Part shown: positions 60,145 to 64,000 of the stretch, piece after piece | Layout: every line of letters starts with the position of its first letter | Numbering within the stretch: the stretch's first letter is position 1 | From: Clarkia xantiana subsp. parviflora | Taxonomy: Eukaryota; Streptophyta; Magnoliopsida; Myrtales; Onagraceae | Assembly: GCA_036873135.1 (NCBI GenBank) | Contig: JAPTYO010000008.1 | Coordinates: forward strand, 38,138,819-38,202,818 | Direction: 5' to 3' | Length of the DNA: 64,000 nucleotides | Notes under the pieces: generated by a model | Database searches by the model: none | The model's input: only the letters and a program-made list of their open reading frames with translations | What the model was told of the DNA's origin: nothing | Translations under genes and position numbers: made by a program

Positions 60145-61132
60145 TATGTGGCATGTATAAGTGATAGCATTTTGAATTTTGAAATAATATTTCGATTGAA
60201 TAAAAGAATTGCAAATTGAGTATATGATTCATCGACGTCATAATGATAAATAACATCGGATTTTACGGTCTATAAACTAAGTCATAGGAAGAGGTAAAAT
60301 TCTTCCAAAATTATGTCGAATGTGAACCATGCCTCTACACACAGGCACGGTCATCTTGTAGGAGAGGGGAACCTCTACCACAACAAGATTGGCTAAGAAC
60401 CAGGGGGATAAACCTGGTTAAACGAAACGATAACTTGGTCACGCCTAAAAGCATGACTTGATCTTCGTTTTGTAAATCGCCGTGCTGAAATCTTTCCATC
60501 ATTAAAATCACATTCAAGGTCAGATGAAAGATTCTGCGATAGCATGATTGACATATCCCATCCCTGTGCTTCATACTGCGCGTGCCATATTCGACTACGG
60601 GGTCATGCTCGGTTGTGCTAGCTGGAATCCTTGTGATTTAAAGGGTGCATGCTTCTTCACCTTGAGCGTGTGATTGATCCCGGGTGTCTTATGAAGAGGC
60701 ATCCAAAGTATCCGCTCGGACTCAGAACTTATACATAAGGTTTGGCTCAATGTTCGCTTCCCGGCGTACGAGCGTAGTGCCAAAGAAAAAGGTCAAGTGA
60801 CCACGTCTTTGGAAACCGGTTGAGTTAGACTAAGGGTATAAGCGATGGGGATGGTCATGTTTACCTATAATTCAACGAATCTTGTGTTCACTAGGTGGCC
60901 ACCAACCGGATATTAGTTGATGGTTGTGAACACTTGTACAATGCCCTAACGTTCTGCGGGCGCTACAATACTCTTAACAGGTGAGTAGCACGATGCCCGT
61001 CGTATCCGCCGGTCGCACGACAAACCTCGTATGAAATATTCAGAGACTGAGACAATAACTGAAGACTGAAATGATGATGCAATTAGATGACAATACATTA
61101 ACACGCACCCTCCCATTCCGACGAGTGGGAGC
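60145..61132 (+). other. 3' non-coding region of the plus-strand Copia element
   Basis: About 1 kb between pol and LTR, conserved with 49374-50481 in reverse. The only frame of note is 60783-60595 on the minus strand, also present in the other copy. Confidence 0.65.
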
Positions 61133-61731
61133 TGTTAGCATATGGTGACGTGGCGCCGTAATTGGTAGCCCGTTAATATATGTGGTTACCTAAGACAATT
61201 ATGTAAATGTCACATTTGGGCTAATTGGGCTCGACCCAATTCCTATGTGATATGGGAGGCCCAAAATTGGGCCTCCCAACCAAATAGGTCGGCGCCGAAC
61301 CCTAGAAGGGAAGGGGGAGGATTTTCTCCTCCCCTACTATATAAGGAGTTCTTGGGGTCACCTCCAAAGACACACCTTGATCACAACTCCTTCTAAGTTG
61401 TGATTTGAGAGAAATTCCTTTCTCTCTATAGTTATATTTCGGCCGGCCCACATACACCACCATTGGTGTGCCAAATTGCTTCCGAGCAATCAGTCTGAGG
61501 TTCTGTCCTCGTTGAAGAATCGGTCAGAGGATTTGCTGTGGAGCTTATACCGCGTAGGACTTCTTCTCACGAAGAACTTGTACGGGTTCCGACCAGAGGA
61601 TCAGAACTCTCTCCACATCGTTCTTGGGCAGGAAAGCTATTGAGGTATGTGTACATTATTCCGCTGCGTAATTAGTTTACTTGCATGTACACATTTTGCA
61701 TTCCGTAGTATTACGTCTCCGTAATCCAACA
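61133..61731 (+). repeat. 3' LTR of the plus-strand Copia element
   Basis: An uninterrupted 599-bp LTR, TGTTAGC...CCAACA, which shows the empty site of the CACTA insertion near 61381. Confidence 0.92.
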
Positions 61732-61736
61732 ATACT

Positions 61737-64000
61737 TTTACAAGGTCGTGGTAGCTTGCCAAGCCTACTTCGTACTGTTGTAAATGTTATCAATAAGTTA
61801 TTTCCGAAGGAATGCAAACGAAAATTCAGCATATCATCATTTAAACACTTCATTATTAAACTCGTACTTTGAAACGATGTGTTCCGTCTTTCGAGGTCCA
61901 CTTACGCATAGCGCTTTTCACAGAAGTTTTAACCCTTGGTTAAATCGTTTCATTTCGGAATTTAATTCAATTTAATCCAATCGGTTTTGCACATGATTAT
62001 CATTACAGAATATTTCATTCAATGGAGTACTAATAATTAAGAAATACTAAATCTTTCAATCTAGCTACGCAATCGATGTGTACGATCAGTTCAGTTGTCC
62101 CGACTGAGATGATGGAGTACGTGAATCGTGTCGTTTTATTCAACCACTTTTACCTGGTAAAAATTTCGTTTCGGATCGATCCCGTTTAACTGGGTAGATT
62201 AATTTTGATAAGTAAATAGCATTTCGAATCGAATGGCAACTACTTTATTCAATAAATCCGAATCTCGAAATAACCAAAATTTTAGTAACTGAAACGAACG
62301 ATTAAATAACAATGGTAGGGTTCTTGATCTGTGTTGATCTGTGGATCGCGTATTTGATCCATGATTGTCGCATAGATAGTCGAGAACTTTAAGCTATGTT
62401 GAACATCACACCTGAGTAAATTCACGATTGAATCACGCCAAATGATCTGTCTGTTTAAAGCATTTTACCGCTTCATACACATGACCTACGAGGCGTACTT
62501 GAGACGCACTTTATCAACATGGTTTAACCCACATGATTATCGTATAAGACCTTTATGGTCCAGTTCTCTCTATGATATGTGGATCATGGTTGACTTCTAT
62601 CGAACCCAGTATGGTGAGCAAAGAATGTTTCCCTTTTTACTGCTGTGGTTACTGTACTTGATTAAGCTCAATATCATTGAGACCTGTCAATATCAGACAA
62701 CCATATACATATTTTCCATGTTGATCTTTCATTCTGATGATCCGATGCGGGTTTTACGCCAAAATCCATGAAAAGAGAGAAGACCATCACGTTTAACCGA
62801 AACGTTTAGCTTTTGCACCCTTGCTTCCACCGAAGCGGATGCAAAGGGATACTAAGTTGCAACATTTCTTGGTTGCAATTGAAGTCTTCTTCAACCCCCC
62901 GTTTTACCAAGGTTGAATGTATCACCACATACGCGTTGAGATCATCAAAGAACCTACTCCCATTCTTGGTGAAACAAATTATTACATTCTTTTATCATTG
63001 TCAAAATCATACAGACTACCATATTCATCCGTAGTTGTCCTCTCCACTTTTCGGAATCGTAGTAGAGAGTTCAACACGTACTCATTTTATTCATCATGAT
63101 TCACACCATCAAGATTGCGAGGAATATTGAATCGCACTAAATTAATCAATTCATACTAACACATCGATGATTATGGAAAAATCAGGGAGACAATAACATT
63201 TTGAGAAAGAATTGCATACATCATATATCTATTAAGATTGAATCCGACAAGTAACGATTCCTCAGTCATCTAAACCAACCGACCACCAGTAAACCAATGG
63301 AAGATGGCTGTGAAAAAGTTCACATTACCGCCGTTTTCAATCCAATAGATCAGTCTTTTAAAACGGTTTTAATCGCAAATTACCGAAACGGGAATTTTAA
63401 AACAAGCATACCCGATCTTGGCTTTCCCATGGCCCTTTTTATTTTGGAAAAATATTCTGATGAATCCACTCGTGCATATATAATTCTACTAGCCATGTAA
63501 ATTATCATACGCAAGTAACATTCATCAAACGAATCACACTCATGCTTACACGTCATGCGTCTAATGTTCCGAGGAACTCATGCTTGCATATATAATTCTA
63601 CTTCCATGTAAATTATCAAACTACATCCTCAACATTCTAGCATACGTGTCAAACATGAAAATTCCACAACAATCATACATATTTGGCGACTGGTTTTCGA
63701 TTTTAAAATAATTTTAAACATTAGGGGCTGATTTGCAATTCATGCTTATATTCAGTTACACAACATTCGAGACATGAATCTTAGGCATTTCCAACCATCA
63801 CAACATGTCTATCCTAGTGCGCATTCCATATATTTAACCAGGGCTCCGCCTATAACATGAAATGTCTAGCTAGCTTGACTCAGTCAATACAACATTTCTA
63901 ATCATGCATTAATATATATTGAATAATAAACAATTGCAACTCAGCCCTCTAATTAATCCAGTCCCAAAAACATGTATCTCCGAGATCCATCCCCATAATC
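61737..64000 (-). other. Leader region of the old minus-strand Copia element, running off the window
   Basis: From 64000 down to about 62760 it matches the leader of the plus-strand Copia element (57950-59170). From about 62760 to 61737 it carries sequence absent from that deleted copy, probably the region toward gag, but no gag motif is readable. Confidence 0.6.

Larger units (their letters stand above)
53128..61731 (+). mobile_element. Plus-strand Copia element with an internal deletion and a CACTA element in its 5' LTR
   Basis: 5' LTR 53128-56690 (about 600 bp once the CACTA element and its TSD are removed), 3' LTR 61133-61731 (599 bp). An exact TSD ATACT (53123-53127 and 61732-61736) flanks it. 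The primer site ttggtatcagagcatgg (initiator-Met type) follows the 5' LTR and a purine tract (acgagtgggagc) precedes the 3' LTR. The interior has a 2.4-kb non-coding leader, then jumps straight into the middle of RT. Gag, protease, integrase and the RT start are missing, so it needed outside proteins or was deleted after insertion. LTR divergence of roughly 4-5% by eye makes it older than the Tat element. Confidence 0.92.
39523..64000 (-). mobile_element. Old minus-strand Copia element, split by two later insertions, 5' end outside window
   Basis: Its pieces are 39523-40151 (3' LTR and polypurine tract), 49369-53127 (3' non-coding part and pol) and 61737-64000 (leader region). They are separated by the Gypsy element 40152-49368 (TSD GAGGG) and the plus-strand Copia element 53128-61731 (TSD ATACT). 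Its LTR and non-coding parts are clear relatives of the plus-strand Copia element, in opposite orientation: 62760-64000 matches the reverse of about 57950-59170, and 49374-50480 matches the reverse of about 60140-61130. By that match the 5' LTR should begin roughly 1.3 kb to the right of the window end. Confidence 0.82.

Noticed and set aside
1..64000. tRNA, rRNA or organelle-derived segments
   Set aside because: I saw no cloverleaf-like genes with A and B boxes and no rRNA or chloroplast stretches; only tRNA-complementary primer sites of LTR elements.

Overview
This is a plant nuclear DNA window, most likely from a eudicot. Two intron-containing host genes are separated by a dense, multiply nested set of transposable elements. 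The plant assignment rests on GT-AG introns (plus GC-AG candidates), a plant-type condensin SMC4, a plant-specific DUF1666 gene, and Copia, Ty3/Gypsy, MULE, hAT and CACTA elements with plant-type primer sites and target-site duplications (TSDs). I cannot name the species.

Host genes. 1-3951 (+) holds the 3' 15 exons of SMC4, whose splice junctions close in one frame of 740 codons. About 34948-38591 (+) is a four-exon DUF1666 gene, 768 codons by the same test, with a Mutator-type foldback element in its second intron.

Between SMC4 and 16.8 kb lie several elements. There is a Copia-like element with identical 184-bp LTRs but a ruined interior (4675-9065), a long hairpin (10049-10219), a hAT-type element with a second hAT-type element inside it (10964-12208, 11270-11940), a weaker inverted-repeat candidate (13343-14071) and a 975-bp foldback element (15683-16657).

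16852-32523 is the most interesting unit: a Mutator-like element (MULE) with TIRs of about 200 bp. Two inward TATA boxes sit at its ends. A plant mobile domain (PMD) gene reads rightward from the left end, and a SWIM-type transposase reads leftward from the right end. This convergent layout recalls maize MuDR, with PMD in the place of mudrB. Both genes are now broken by frameshifts and stops. A non-coding Tat-type LTR element (19652-22979) sits in the PMD gene and a decayed Ty3/Gypsy element (25277-30926) sits in the transposase gene. Removing both leaves about 6.7 kb.

39523 to beyond 64000 is an old minus-strand Copia element (3' LTR 39523-40126). It is split by a young 9.2-kb Tat-lineage Gypsy element (40152-49368, with a possible antisense gene) and by a plus-strand Copia relative (53128-61731). 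The 5' LTR of that relative carries a 2.96-kb CACTA element (53379-56338) that may have captured a gene piece. TSDs fix the order of most of these insertions.

All coordinates, alignments and divergence estimates were read by eye. No database search was run.
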